A stretch of 64,000 nucleotides of DNA from an uncultured Spirochaetaceae bacterium (GTDB taxonomy: Bacteria; Spirochaetota; Spirochaetia; Sphaerochaetales; Sphaerochaetaceae): the NCBI GenBank assembly GCA_944389105.1, contig CALXLD010000022.1, forward strand, positions 62,001 through 126,000, written 5' to 3'. Of the stretch, positions 27,889 through 37,936 are shown piece by piece. The notes under the pieces are model-generated. The model worked only from the letters and a program-made list of their open reading frames with translations. It made no database searches and was not told the DNA's origin. Within the stretch, counting starts at the first letter, position 1, and every line of letters begins with the position of its first letter. Both the position numbers and the translations under genes were made by a program.

Positions 27889-30414
27889 ATGAACTGGCAT
27901 ATCTCCGAGCTGGAGCATGGTTATATCACTAGGTATCTTATCACCGATCTCCGTATTGAGGACGTCAAAGGCAAACCGGTGGCAATTAAAGAGGAATCAA
28001 ATGTCTGGATTGGTTCAACAGCGGCTTCCACACATGAAAATCCTGTAAGGGTAGCATTCCTTTCAGAACTGTTATCACATGGAATAAGTGCACCAGTCTT
28101 TACTGACCCGGAACCTGAGGGAAAGGCTTTCCTGATAGACAGGGAGACAGAAGTGCGTTACAGAGCTCCTTTCGGGGATCCTGTTATCGGAGCTTCAATA
28201 TTCTACCCTACCCCTGGCTGGATTTCCCTGGCTGCATATATCGTGCTGAATGCTTCTTCTGACGGAGATTATACATTCAGGCTATCAGTCGAGGGAGGCA
28301 TGTCCATTTTCAGCGAGGGAAAGGAAGTCTTCACATTCCGTCCTTACAGAAGGAATGAGACACGCGAGACCGACTGCACTCTCCACCTTATGAAGGGTGA
28401 CAACATCTTCGTTGTGGAAGCTGATGAATTTGCAGAAAGAGATACGGAACTTGCTGTCTCCTTCCAGCTTGTGTCAGGGCCAGGAAAGCTTCTGCAGAAA
28501 GTTCCTATGGGGGATAGGAATACAGAGCTTATAATGCAGACCGAGAAAGCCATGGAAACACTGGCTTTTGACAGAAGCACATTCACATCAGGCAATGTGA
28601 CTGCCTATATAGAGAACCCCTTCAGCGACAGGGATATCGTCATACATATGAAGGGAGCTACTGAGGAGAATGCAGCCCTTGGCTTATTCAAAGAAGCTGA
28701 TGCTGTATTCAAAGCAGGATCAGATCATGCAGACCTCGGTCCTGTTGAGAGCTTTCCAGTAGGTTTCCTGAGAATGAACGTCTCAACTGAGATCGAAGGA
28801 CTCACGATACGAACGATAAGAACATTTGAGAACTTCCCTTTCTCATTTCTCGGCAAAACCAGTGAGAATATAGAGGACAGGAGGAAGGAAGCATGGAGGT
28901 TCCTGTCAATCCACGGAGAAGGAAATGCGAACATGGCTATGGCCCTTCTCTACACAGACGGGGATAAGGACAAGATTGAGAGAATACTCAGGGCACAGCT
29001 TGATTTCATAAACAGGAGAAGCGACTGCTCTGATTTCTACATCTCATACTTTCCTTTCATGATCAGGCACTTCGGGAATTCAGGTCTTATAAGAAAGGAA
29101 ACCCTTGAAGATATGGAGAAATGCCTCCTCTCCTTCCGTTACTGGCATGATGAGCCAGGGGACGATGCGATGTGGTTCTGGAGCGAGAACCATGCTCTCA
29201 TGTTCCACGTTTCAGAGCTGATTGCAGGAGAAATGTATCCTGACAGAATCTTCTCAAACAGCGGAATGACAGGAAGGGAGAAGCAGGAAAAGGCAATCTC
29301 AATGCTCCGTCCATGGTTTAAGACATTATTCAGGGAAGGCTTTACAGAGTGGAACAGCCCCCCATATCTTCCGATAGACATCCTTGGTTTCGCATCCCTT
29401 TATGCGCAGACGGAAAATGCGGAAATGAAGGAAAATGCAAGGAAAGCGATGGATTATATCTTCCGGCTCCTTGCAATAACTTCCTATGAAGGAATCTTCA
29501 GCACAACAAGCGGCAGGACTTACCTGAAAGAGCTTATGGGAAATTATTCCAACTGTCCGTCTTTCATCAACTGGATAGGCTATGGCATAGGAAATGAATC
29601 CCACGCCGGAAAGGGTTCTGTGCCAGTTCTCATGAGCGGTTATACTCCTGATCCGGAGAACCTGAAGTATCACAGGATGAAACAGGGAGAAGCTCTCTCA
29701 TGGAAATCCACACATGGATACAAGGGCTATGCAGATATTACTGTCTACAAGACTTCGGGATATCTCCTTTCGGCGGCGAATGACTTCAATCCGGGAAGAA
29801 GAGGCTTCCAGGAAGATATCATACACGCGGTCCTTGGTGCAGAAGCCCATATCTGGATTACCCATCCTGGAGAATTCGCGCTTTATGGGCAGGCCCGTCC
29901 ATCCTACTGGGCTGGATCAGGAACCCTTGCAAGGGCAAACCAATACAAAGGCTTTGCCTCAGCCATCTGGAATGTAAGCAAGGAGCATCCTGTGGATTTT
30001 ACCCATGCATACTTCCCCGTCTTCGCATTCAGAAGAACAGAAATAAAAGGCAGCTGGGCTTTTGCAGAAAGCTATAATGGCGGCCTCGTTGCCATAATGG
30101 CAGCAAATGGCCTCACACTTACTGAGCATGGACCAAACAGGGAAAGAGAGCTTATCAGCCAGGGAAAGAAGAATATCTGGATTCTGAGATGTTCCGATCT
30201 CTGGAAAGAGAACAGCCTTGAAGCATTCATGGACAGAATACTCTCCTCCAGCATCGCAATGGACACAGATACTCTTTCCTATAGCTTCATGGATCCGGAT
30301 TACGGCCTTATGGAAGGAAGCTGGGAGAGAACACTCTCCGTAAATGGCAGGAAAGAGAATTACAAAGGCTATACTCCGTATGGAGAAGTCACCATAGAGA
30401 GCATAAGCAAATAA
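27889..30414 (+). CDS. Uncharacterised 841-aa enzyme, paralogue of 154-2550
   Basis: The cytoplasmic protein has the same plan as the 798-aa protein at 154-2550: beta-rich N terminus, helical centre with CSDF, FRYW, MWFWSENHALMF (about residue 425) and SGMTGRE, and beta-rich C terminus with THPG and RPSYWAGSG. Conserved Trp, Glu, Asn and His suggest a catalytic site for a glycoside or uronide, but the family is not one I can name. It is first in an operon with GH105 and an MFS transporter. A SD (GGAGG) is 7 nt before the ATG. A lyase or hydrolase feeding GH105 is the best guess. Confidence 0.75.
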   Translation: MNWHISELEHGYITRYLITDLRIEDVKGKPVAIKEESNVWIGSTAASTHENPVRVAFLSELLSHGISAPVFTDPEPEGKAFLIDRETEVRYRAPFGDPVIGASIFYPTPGWISLAAYIVLNASSDGDYTFRLSVEGGMSIFSEGKEVFTFRPYRRNETRETDCTLHLMKGDNIFVVEADEFAERDTELAVSFQLVSGPGKLLQKVPMGDRNTELIMQTEKAMETLAFDRSTFTSGNVTAYIENPFSDRDIVIHMKGATEENAALGLFKEADAVFKAGSDHADLGPVESFPVGFLRMNVSTEIEGLTIRTIRTFENFPFSFLGKTSENIEDRRKEAWRFLSIHGEGNANMAMALLYTDGDKDKIERILRAQLDFINRRSDCSDFYISYFPFMIRHFGNSGLIRKETLEDMEKCLLSFRYWHDEPGDDAMWFWSENHALMFHVSELIAGEMYPDRIFSNSGMTGREKQEKAISMLRPWFKTLFREGFTEWNSPPYLPIDILGFASLYAQTENAEMKENARKAMDYIFRLLAITSYEGIFSTTSGRTYLKELMGNYSNCPSFINWIGYGIGNESHAGKGSVPVLMSGYTPDPENLKYHRMKQGEALSWKSTHGYKGYADITVYKTSGYLLSAANDFNPGRRGFQEDIIHAVLGAEAHIWITHPGEFALYGQARPSYWAGSGTLARANQYKGFASAIWNVSKEHPVDFTHAYFPVFAFRRTEIKGSWAFAESYNGGLVAIMAANGLTLTEHGPNRERELISQGKKNIWILRCSDLWKENSLEAFMDRILSSSIAMDTDTLSYSFMDPDYGLMEGSWERTLSVNGRKENYKGYTPYGEVTIESISK

Positions 30415-30418
30415 TAGC

Positions 30419-30469
30419 GGCTTTTATCCTTCTTTCAGCAAATTAACCGTTGAAAGAGGGATTCAAGCC
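30419..30469. terminator. Two-part intercistronic hairpin
   Basis: Outer arms GGCTT/AAGCC enclose an inner 10-bp stem (30428-30437 with 30451-30460, one G:T pair) with a 13-nt loop, between the 841-aa gene and the GH105 gene. No T-run follows, so it is more likely a processing or stability element than a full terminator. Confidence 0.4.
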
Positions 30470-30507
30470 AAAGAGAATCAGAAATATAGGGAACAAAAGG
30501 GAAGATT

Positions 30508-31596
30508 ATGAACAACGCTATCAAGGAAAAACTTGAAACATTGATCAAAGGATTCATTCCTGTGCTTTATCAGGAAGATGACCCGGACTACGTCTCAGGC
30601 AAGTTCGGACAGGGTGTCGACGATAGGGAAAAATACAGGTACTGGGAATGGACTCAGGGGGTCGGGCTTTTCGGGCTCTGGAAGCTTTTTGAGAGGACAA
30701 AGGATGAAAAATATCTGAAAATGCTCACGTCCTACTATGATGAGAGGATAAAGTTCGGTCTTCCGGGAAAGAATGTGAATACCATGGCTCCGATTCTTAC
30801 TCTGGAGTATCTCGGAGAATATCTGAACAATAAAGCCTATCTTGATATAGCAAGGGAATGGACAGCATGGCTTTTCAATGGCGGACTGCCAAGAACAGAA
30901 GAAGGAGGCTTCCAGCACAGAACTACCGATGATGTAAATGAAGGGGAACTCTGGGACGATACGCTTATGATGAGTGTACTCCCCCTTGCAAACATGGGAA
31001 GGATCGATGACCGTGATGATTATATCGAAGAATCAGAATACCAGCTTCTCCTTCACATAGATGAGCTTGCAGATCCGGTGACAGGACTCTGGTATCACGG
31101 CTACACATATAAAGGAAGGCACCACTTCGCAGGAGCATTCTGGGGGAGAGGAAACAGCTGGGCAACCATAGCGCTTCCGCTTTTCGATGAGATCATAAAG
31201 CTTAAGCCAAGCCTTAAGAGGTTTGTGTCGACAATCCTCACAAGACAGGTTGAGGCTATCGAGAAGCTGCAGGACAGATCAGGATTCTGGCATACGCTTG
31301 TTGATCACGAGGATTCATATCTTGAGTCAAGCTGCACTGCAGGTTTCGGATATGGGATCCTTCTTGGAATAAAGCTTGGAATGCTCGACAGCAAATACAG
31401 AAGCGTTGCAGAAAAAGCCCTTCCCGCGATACTTGAAGCTATCGATGATAACGGAGTTCTGACGATGTGCTCCTATGGCACACCTATGGGAAGGGAGAAC
31501 CTCGACTGGTACAGGGAAATACCGATTCACCCGATGCCATATGGACAGGCAATGGCAATGCTCTTTCTTATCGAGGCTTTGGACGCAGGATTATGA
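30508..31596 (+). CDS. GH105 unsaturated rhamnogalacturonyl hydrolase
   Basis: The 362-aa (alpha/alpha)6-barrel enzyme removes the 4,5-unsaturated uronic acid left by polysaccharide lyases, as YteR/YesR do. Motifs are YWEWTQGVGLFGLWKLFE (about residue 47), WDDTLMM with candidate catalytic D150/D151, FWGRGNSWA (about 212) and SYLESSCTAGFGYG. AAGGGAAG precedes the ATG. It lies in an operon with the 841-aa protein upstream and an MFS transporter overlapping downstream, a complete small import-and-cleave unit. Confidence 0.9.
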   Translation: MNNAIKEKLETLIKGFIPVLYQEDDPDYVSGKFGQGVDDREKYRYWEWTQGVGLFGLWKLFERTKDEKYLKMLTSYYDERIKFGLPGKNVNTMAPILTLEYLGEYLNNKAYLDIAREWTAWLFNGGLPRTEEGGFQHRTTDDVNEGELWDDTLMMSVLPLANMGRIDDRDDYIEESEYQLLLHIDELADPVTGLWYHGYTYKGRHHFAGAFWGRGNSWATIALPLFDEIIKLKPSLKRFVSTILTRQVEAIEKLQDRSGFWHTLVDHEDSYLESSCTAGFGYGILLGIKLGMLDSKYRSVAEKALPAILEAIDDNGVLTMCSYGTPMGRENLDWYREIPIHPMPYGQAMAMLFLIEALDAGL

Positions 31597-32738
31597 GAAA
31601 CAAAGGATTATATGCAGTTTCAGCTCTTCTGATGGTGATACTGGGCGTAAGCGATGCTTTGCGAGGCATCTTTACGCCTCTTTTCACTTCTGTTTTCGGG
31701 TTTTCGATGTCCCAGGTCGGATTCATCGTATCCGCAAGTTATCTCGGGAACCTGATCTGCCTGCTCTTCGGAGGAATGATCCTTGACAGGATCGGAAGGA
31801 AAAAGGCAATGTCTCTTTTTATTATAGCCCTTGCCCTATCTGAAATACTCCTCCTCTTCGGAAGCAATTATGGGATTCTTGTCATCGGATTCTTCCTTTC
31901 TCTTGGAATATCCACATTGCTTAATACAACGCTGAATCTGCTTTCGGATTCATTTTCCGCTACAAAGAGCCTGATGCTTCTCAATGCGCTCTTCTTCCTG
32001 CAGGGAATAGGGACTTCCGGTTCCCAGCTGGTGCTTTCAAGGTTCTCATCAAGCCAGAGTGTATGGAATGGCACATTGATTGCTATGGCCGTCCTTCTTA
32101 TTCCTCTTTCAGTGATTGTCATGAGGCTTAAGGATGAGGGAAAAGCCTCCTCGTCTGCAGACAAGGAAACAGCCGGTACTCAGAAAACGGAGACCGGAAT
32201 GATTATCCTCATCGCTCTTACCCTTGGCCTGTACCTCATAGCTGAGCATGGAATAACAAACTATATAATCATGTACGGTACCGAATATGTGAAGATAAGC
32301 GCAGCGGAAGCCGGTCTTGCGCTCTCCCTTTACAGTGCAGGAATAATGATAGGACGACTGGTGCTCGGGACGATTGTCGACAGAATCGGAGCAGAGAAGA
32401 TGCTTTTCATATCATTGGTAGCGGCAACCGTAATCGCCTCAGCGGCGTTTGCGCTATCGATACTTCCGCTTCTGTTCCTCGTAGGACTTTCGATATCCAT
32501 TGTCTATCCGACAACTGTATCGCTTGTCAGGAAGCATGCACCGGCTTCTCTGGGAGCAAGGGCTACAACGATAGCCGTCAGTGCTGCAAGTATCCTTGAT
32601 GTCATCTTCAACGCAGTATTCGGAAGAGCCATAGATTCATTTGGCTACGGCTCTTCAATGCCAGTGCTGTGCATAGCATTAGGGATTTCTGCGATTCTGA
32701 TGATCCTCATCATTCCGAAAGGGAAAAGACAGCACTGA
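31593..32738 (+). CDS. MFS transporter
   Basis: The 381-aa inner-membrane carrier has about twelve membrane segments. The cytoplasmic MFS signature is GGMILDRIGRKKA after segment 2, with its repeat GTIVDRIGAEK in the second half. The ATG overlaps the GH105 stop codon (ATGA), so I chose it over longer in-frame starts inside that gene. It probably takes up the uronide or oligosaccharide used by the operon. Its end overlaps the convergent SIMPL gene by 29 bp. Confidence 0.9.
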   Translation: MRNKGLYAVSALLMVILGVSDALRGIFTPLFTSVFGFSMSQVGFIVSASYLGNLICLLFGGMILDRIGRKKAMSLFIIALALSEILLLFGSNYGILVIGFFLSLGISTLLNTTLNLLSDSFSATKSLMLLNALFFLQGIGTSGSQLVLSRFSSSQSVWNGTLIAMAVLLIPLSVIVMRLKDEGKASSSADKETAGTQKTETGMIILIALTLGLYLIAEHGITNYIIMYGTEYVKISAAEAGLALSLYSAGIMIGRLVLGTIVDRIGAEKMLFISLVAATVIASAAFALSILPLLFLVGLSISIVYPTTVSLVRKHAPASLGARATTIAVSAASILDVIFNAVFGRAIDSFGYGSSMPVLCIALGISAILMILIIPKGKRQH

Positions 32739-33384
32739 CATCATCCCTGACCTCAATCGTGCCAGGATAGTATGAAGTGCCAGACTCAGGGGCCATTGAA
32801 TATACCCTGGCTTCTTCCAGCCCATAGCTCTCGGCGCTGGATATAGAAATAAGATCACCGAGCATATAGCCTGCGGCTGTTGCATAAACAGTCGCCCTGC
32901 TATATGCATCCTGGACAGCAAGCTCTCTTGCCTTTATACGCTCCAGGCTCTTATCTGTCTTATCCAGCCTGATACCGGAAATCTCGATTCCATCCATTGA
33001 AGAGAGGGCTTCAAGCACATCTCCAAGGCACTCCGTATCGTGAAGCGTTACGCTGACGCTTTCGACTGCACTCTGCCCAACGAGCATCCTTGTGCCATCC
33101 GAATACTCATAGTATGGCGAAATGGAGAAATAAGCCGTTCTCACATCATCGGATGCAACACCGTAGCTTTCAAGAAGCGTAAGCGAATGTCCTATAAGAC
33201 CAGAAGCTACGGACCGTGCCTCATCTGCCGTATCCCCGACATAGGAAGCTGTAAGATCAAAGAAAACCGTATCCGGAACAGCCTCTACAACGGCACTTCC
33301 TGTAACCGTGACAGTCGGGGAAGTAACGCTCTGACAGGATATGAGCATGAAGGATGCAAGGAGAACAGCTAGATATCTCATCAT
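32710..33384 (-). CDS. SIMPL (DUF541) domain lipoprotein
   Basis: The 224-aa protein has a lipoprotein signal (MMRYLAVLLASFMLISC, cysteine at 17). The mature region is the SIMPL/DUF541 fold: VTGSAVVEAVPDTVFFDLTA and the repeated YFSISPYYEYSDG/SVTLHDTECLG pattern. Members are periplasmic or surface proteins of poorly known role. It is the last gene of the mrp-NUDIX-SIMPL operon, its ATG overlapping the NUDIX stop, with AAGGAGG upstream. Confidence 0.85.
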   Translation of the reverse strand: MMRYLAVLLASFMLISCQSVTSPTVTVTGSAVVEAVPDTVFFDLTASYVGDTADEARSVASGLIGHSLTLLESYGVASDDVRTAYFSISPYYEYSDGTRMLVGQSAVESVSVTLHDTECLGDVLEALSSMDGIEISGIRLDKTDKSLERIKARELAVQDAYSRATVYATAAGYMLGDLISISSAESYGLEEARVYSMAPESGTSYYPGTIEVRDDVSAVFSLSE

Positions 33385-33953
33385 TTCCTCCTTAATTCAG
33401 GATGAGCCTCAGCATAACGGAGGAAGAAGCCGATAGCCATCATCATTATTCCATTATCATAGAGGCCGGTTCCCATATCGCGGATAACCTCCTCTACCGG
33501 GACTTCTATTACATCAATAGTCTCATTAGGATCCAGTGACTGTCCCGCTTTCTTCTCAAGGTCAGTCACAAGGAAGAAAGACTGCCTGTTTGACATAAAA
33601 GCATTGTTCGGACAGACATTGCCAAGCTCTACGAATCTGCCGACAATCCCTGTTTCCTCAAGCATCTCCCTCTTTGCCGCCTCCAATGCAGCCTCACCCT
33701 TTTCGACAAGACCTGCCGGAAACTCCCTTGTCACGGATTCGGATCCATGCCTGAACTGCTCCTCCATGATGAAATAAGGAACACCATCCTTCAGAAACCA
33801 TGGGATTGCAACAATCCAGTCCGGGGACTCAATCTCGACGAATTCACCCTTTCTTCCATCAGGGGCTTCCCTTTCCGCAGTAAGCACATTGAAGATATGA
33901 CAATCAAGCAGCTTTTTCTTGGAATTTGTTTTCCATATCAGATTCTCTTTCAT
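33381..33953 (-). CDS. NUDIX hydrolase (ADP-ribose pyrophosphatase type)
   Basis: The 190-aa cytoplasmic enzyme probably cleaves ADP-ribose or nucleoside-diphosphate sugars. The Nudix box is GLVEKGEAALEAAKREMLEE and TGI (about residues 88-110), preceded by the EQFRHGSESVTREFPAG strand typical of ADPRase. Start at 33953 because AAGGA lies 7 nt upstream; an in-frame ATG at 33995 is 14 codons earlier inside mrp. It overlaps both neighbours by 4 bp. Confidence 0.9.
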   Translation of the reverse strand: MKENLIWKTNSKKKLLDCHIFNVLTAEREAPDGRKGEFVEIESPDWIVAIPWFLKDGVPYFIMEEQFRHGSESVTREFPAGLVEKGEAALEAAKREMLEETGIVGRFVELGNVCPNNAFMSNRQSFFLVTDLEKKAGQSLDPNETIDVIEVPVEEVIRDMGTGLYDNGIMMMAIGFFLRYAEAHPELRRK

Positions 33954-34873
33954 TGCTTTTTCCTTGAAGGGCAGTCCGATGTACATGAAGCGCATGCTGA
34001 AGGCTTACATGAAGGGGTACCGAGGAAAGAAGTATCACGGCTCGTCGAACAGGCTGTTCCGCTGTTTATCTCATTGGCAATTGCCTTCAGAGCCTCTGCA
34101 GACGGGTGCACTCCTGGTTCAGCAATCCATTCCTTTCCTGCATCTTCTGCATCCGGAAGCCCGGCTTCCATAGGAATAGCACCAAGGAAAGGAACATGCA
34201 TCTCCTGGCACATCTTCCTTCCTCCGCCTTTTCCGAAAATAGGTATCTCGGTACCGCAGTTCGGACAGATCAGACCTGACATATTCTCAACAACACCGAT
34301 AATCGCCACACCAAGCTTCCTCGAGAAATTCACAGACCTTCTGGCATCAAGGACCGCAACTTCCTGCGGAGTGGTTACTATGATCGAACCTGTCAGCTCC
34401 GGTATTGACTGGCAGATAGTAAGCTGCTCATCACCAGTTCCAGGAGGGGTGTCTATCAGAAGATAGTCCAGCTCGCCCCAGTCCACATCCGATAAAAACT
34501 GCCTTATTGCGCTGTTTTTAAGGCTGCCTCTCCAGATTACAGGTGCATCTGGATCCTCTAAGGCAAATGCAAGGGACATAACCTTGAGATTCTCCCTGGG
34601 CTGGACCGGAATGAAAGTCTTCCCATCCTCGCTTGTAAGCTCTGCATCAGGGCAGCCGAACATCACCGCTACATTCGGTCCATGAAGATCTGTATCAAGG
34701 ACCCCGACCTTGCAGCCCATATCAGCAAGAGCATTGGCAAGATTTACCGTGACCGTTGTCTTTCCAACTCCGCCCTTGCCGCTCATTATCATGATCTTAC
34801 GCCCGATTCTGTCCATTCTCTCGCGAATGCGCAGATTCTGGGCCTCATATTCATCCATCTGATTATCAGCCAT
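33950..34873 (-). CDS. mrp: Mrp/ApbC-type P-loop ATPase (Fe-S carrier)
   Basis: The 307-aa cytosolic ATPase has deviant Walker A SGKGGVGKTT (about residue 31) and DTPPGTGDEQL. A CxxC (CPNCG) at about 215, plus a cysteine-rich tail (CKPSACASCTSDC), fits [4Fe-4S] binding. It probably loads iron-sulfur clusters. Family members often carry an N-terminal MIP18 domain; it is absent here. The start at 34873 follows AGGAGGAG; a longer in-frame ATG at 34900 is unlikely. First gene of a three-gene operon. Confidence 0.9.
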   Translation of the reverse strand: MADNQMDEYEAQNLRIRERMDRIGRKIMIMSGKGGVGKTTVTVNLANALADMGCKVGVLDTDLHGPNVAVMFGCPDAELTSEDGKTFIPVQPRENLKVMSLAFALEDPDAPVIWRGSLKNSAIRQFLSDVDWGELDYLLIDTPPGTGDEQLTICQSIPELTGSIIVTTPQEVAVLDARRSVNFSRKLGVAIIGVVENMSGLICPNCGTEIPIFGKGGGRKMCQEMHVPFLGAIPMEAGLPDAEDAGKEWIAEPGVHPSAEALKAIANEINSGTACSTSRDTSFLGTPSCKPSACASCTSDCPSRKKQ

Positions 34874-34921
34874 ATTTCTCTCCTCCTGTGAATATAGCAC
34901 AGGATGGAGAAAAAGGCTTCA

Positions 34922-37900
34922 TCATAATCTCTCAAGATAGAAAGTAACTATCTCGTATGGCTTGAAAACTCTTGTAACTGAATATCCTTCACCTGCATTC
35001 TTCCCATTCCTCTCAAGAAGGTCAGTTTCAAGGAACCTATGTTTTTCGTGGAATGACAGAGTGGCTTCGGTTCTTGTTCCATAGGCTTCGTAAGCCCTTA
35101 TTACAATACCCTTGCCATCCTCAGAATGCTTTATCGTGTCGATAATTACATTGTCCTTATTGCTTTCTGCAAAGGAGAACTCATAATCTTCATCTGCAAA
35201 ACCGCAGTACAGAGGCTTATTGATTTCCTCTGCCTCAAGAACTGTTCCTCCTTCCCTCCAGTCACCTTTATGAGGGAAAAGCGAGTATGTAAACTCGTGG
35301 TGGCCTCTGTCTGCATTTTCTGCAGGAGATGTTCCGGATTTAAGGAGAGATACTGTCATTACACCATCGCGCACGCTATAGCCGTATTTGCTGTCGGTAA
35401 GCAAAGACACGCCATATCCCGGCTCCGATATATCGCTCCAGCGGAGAGCAGGAACCTCGAATGCAGCTCTATCCCAATCAGTGTTTGTCATTGCACTGCG
35501 GGTGATCACACCGAACTGTATCTCATAATCTGCGGTATAAGAATGGACATCGACAGGAAACTCAGCCTTAACAAGCAGGTGGTCACCATCCCAGTCGAGG
35601 GATGAGATGAAATCTATCCTTGGGGTATGACGATAAAAAGCAATATGCTGTACCAGCTCAGATGACAGGGACCTGAACTTAACCTCAACAACGCCACGCA
35701 GGCTGCTGTTCTCTACGATCTCAGGGGCCCCGGACAATTCCCATTGATACCCTTTCTCCCTGTAATACTCCTCGGTATTCCAGTTATCAAAGCGAAGAGG
35801 TCTGTCCTCATAGGAAATTATCCTATTGCCGCTGTTTCCAGAAATGATGACCTCTCTGTTGCTGTTTTTGTCAAAAATGGAAGAGAAAGTACCATTCCCG
35901 TCAATTTCTATTCTGTAATATGGTGTTTCGAATGAATACGGCTGCCCTTTTATCACAGCACTGCGGGCATCGCTTGCTGCAGAAACTGTCCCGATACCAT
36001 ATGATGGCACATCCTTGGCAAGAAGAAGGTACTTACCATCATAAGAAAGCTCTGCATCAGGATATTCCTCATCAAGTGTTATCAGGGCCGTTCTTCTGTG
36101 TGAAGACGTATTCACAGCAACAGGTTTCCGGCCTCCTTTAAGAAGGGAGCCAATGGAAGAAGAAATAACATCATTACAAGCCTCTGAAGCTTCTGCATAT
36201 TCCCTGAATGCCGTCTCATAAACCTCATCAATAGCAGAACCTGGAAGAATATCGTGAAACTGATTAAGAAGAATGGTCTTCCAGACAGATCCAAGGACCT
36301 TTTCCTCATGTAATCCGGCCATTACGGAAACTGCCTCAGCATCATGGACAAGTCCCTCAATCCGCCTGTTCCACTTCTTCTCCTCCGAGATGCTTGTCAT
36401 CACGCCGCGATGATACTCAAAATACAGTTCCCCGGTCCATCTTGGAAGCTTTTTCCTGAGGTTCATTTCGAGATGGCTGAAAAAGCTTCTGGCACTTGCC
36501 ATGACAGTTCTTGGGCATCGTGCAACTGAATGGGAGAATCGTTCGGTACTCTCTATCATCTCGGCAGTTGGTCCGCCTCCTCCATCACCATAGCCGAAAC
36601 ATGTGAGGACATCCTCGGTAATATCCTTATCCTGGAAACGCTTCCATGTTCCCATTATCTGAGAAGCATTCTGCTCTCCGTTATATGTCGTATGGTAATC
36701 AGGATGCCTTCCATCGCTGCCATAATCACGAGTGGAAATGAAGTACGAAAGGATCTCGCTTCCATCTATTCCCCTCCAGGAAAAGACATCATATGGGAAG
36801 ATATGGGTATCGCTCCAGCTTATCTTTGTAGTCATGAAATACTTTATTCCGGCTTTTTTCATGATCTGGGGAAGATTGCCATTGAAGCCGAATGCATCAG
36901 GAAGCCAGAGTATTTCTGATTCAGGTGCACCGAGTACTTCGGAAAAGTATCTTTTGCCGTAAAGAAGCTGCCTCACCAGGGATTCCCCGGATGCGAGATT
37001 GCAGTCGCTTTCGAGCCACATTCCTCCTTCCGCTTCCCAGCGCCCTTCCCTTATCCTCTTCTTTATCTCAGCAAAAAGATCCGGGCGGCTTTCCCTCACG
37101 AACTCATAGAGCTGGGGCTGCGTGAGAAGGAAATGATAATCAGGATATTTCTCCATAAGACGCAATGCAGTAAGAACGCTTCTTACGGCCTTTTCCCTTG
37201 TCTGCCTTACCGGCCACTTCCATGCAACATCAATATGAGTGCTTCCGACAGACCAGAGTGTCACATCGCTCTTCGTACGCCTGGACATATACTCCCTTAT
37301 AACTTCTCTTGCTTTTTCAGAAGAAGCATAAAGAAGAGCCGGAGTCCTTGTATCAAGAATATCTATCGCATCCTCAAGTGCCCTGAAAGCCTTCACTCTC
37401 TCAAGATCATCATGCTCAAGGAGATCAGCGGCTTCAAAAACACATTTCATGTCGACATAGAGGTCCAGAACCTGTGGAACGGGAACAGCTGATGAAAGAT
37501 GGAAGAAATTTGTCATTCCACTGCTGTTTGAGTAGGCATAGAACCCTAGTCCGATGTCCGCTTTGCTTCTTTCCTTTTCACTTATCTTCAGCACATTGTG
37601 ATTCACATCCATCGTGCCATAGAGCCTGCCATCGAGATAAACAAGGATCTGAGGATTATCAGTGCTCCAGCGAACCTTCGAGTCCGTTTCAAGGATGATG
37701 GAAATCTCTTCTTCTCCTCTGCATTTCACAGAGGAGCGGAATAGAAAGTGCTTATCGCTTCCACCCCATGTGCTGTCATAGCCAAAATCCTGCCATTCAA
37801 TACCGGAAGAAGGGAATTCATCAGGTATGCCGTAATCGCAGGAAGCTATCTCTACCTTCTCCCTCCTTCTGTCTTTTTCGAGCATCGTCTGAAGATAATT

Positions 37901-37936
37901 GATGATTGAGAGAATCCGCTCGCGCCTGTCTATCAT
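34922..37936 (-). CDS. Alpha-mannosidase, GH38 (second copy)
   Basis: The 1004-aa cytoplasmic enzyme has the GH38 zinc motif in STHIDVAWKW (about residue 233) and nucleophile in WLPDAFGFNG (about 345). The bundle motif LLNQFHDILPGSAI and the C-terminal beta domains ending EIVTFYLERL follow. Its start shares one base with the GH28 stop (TGATG), so the two are translated in tandem. It is not a recent copy of the GH38 at 12609: only core motifs agree. Confidence 0.92.
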   Translation of the reverse strand: MIDRRERILSIINYLQTMLEKDRRREKVEIASCDYGIPDEFPSSGIEWQDFGYDSTWGGSDKHFLFRSSVKCRGEEEISIILETDSKVRWSTDNPQILVYLDGRLYGTMDVNHNVLKISEKERSKADIGLGFYAYSNSSGMTNFFHLSSAVPVPQVLDLYVDMKCVFEAADLLEHDDLERVKAFRALEDAIDILDTRTPALLYASSEKAREVIREYMSRRTKSDVTLWSVGSTHIDVAWKWPVRQTREKAVRSVLTALRLMEKYPDYHFLLTQPQLYEFVRESRPDLFAEIKKRIREGRWEAEGGMWLESDCNLASGESLVRQLLYGKRYFSEVLGAPESEILWLPDAFGFNGNLPQIMKKAGIKYFMTTKISWSDTHIFPYDVFSWRGIDGSEILSYFISTRDYGSDGRHPDYHTTYNGEQNASQIMGTWKRFQDKDITEDVLTCFGYGDGGGGPTAEMIESTERFSHSVARCPRTVMASARSFFSHLEMNLRKKLPRWTGELYFEYHRGVMTSISEEKKWNRRIEGLVHDAEAVSVMAGLHEEKVLGSVWKTILLNQFHDILPGSAIDEVYETAFREYAEASEACNDVISSSIGSLLKGGRKPVAVNTSSHRRTALITLDEEYPDAELSYDGKYLLLAKDVPSYGIGTVSAASDARSAVIKGQPYSFETPYYRIEIDGNGTFSSIFDKNSNREVIISGNSGNRIISYEDRPLRFDNWNTEEYYREKGYQWELSGAPEIVENSSLRGVVEVKFRSLSSELVQHIAFYRHTPRIDFISSLDWDGDHLLVKAEFPVDVHSYTADYEIQFGVITRSAMTNTDWDRAAFEVPALRWSDISEPGYGVSLLTDSKYGYSVRDGVMTVSLLKSGTSPAENADRGHHEFTYSLFPHKGDWREGGTVLEAEEINKPLYCGFADEDYEFSFAESNKDNVIIDTIKHSEDGKGIVIRAYEAYGTRTEATLSFHEKHRFLETDLLERNGKNAGEGYSVTRVFKPYEIVTFYLERL

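Noticed and set aside
33747-34466. 239-codon rightward open frame opposite the NUDIX and mrp genes
   Set aside because: It is antisense to two clearly conserved proteins, has low-complexity Ser/Pro composition and no Shine-Dalgarno.
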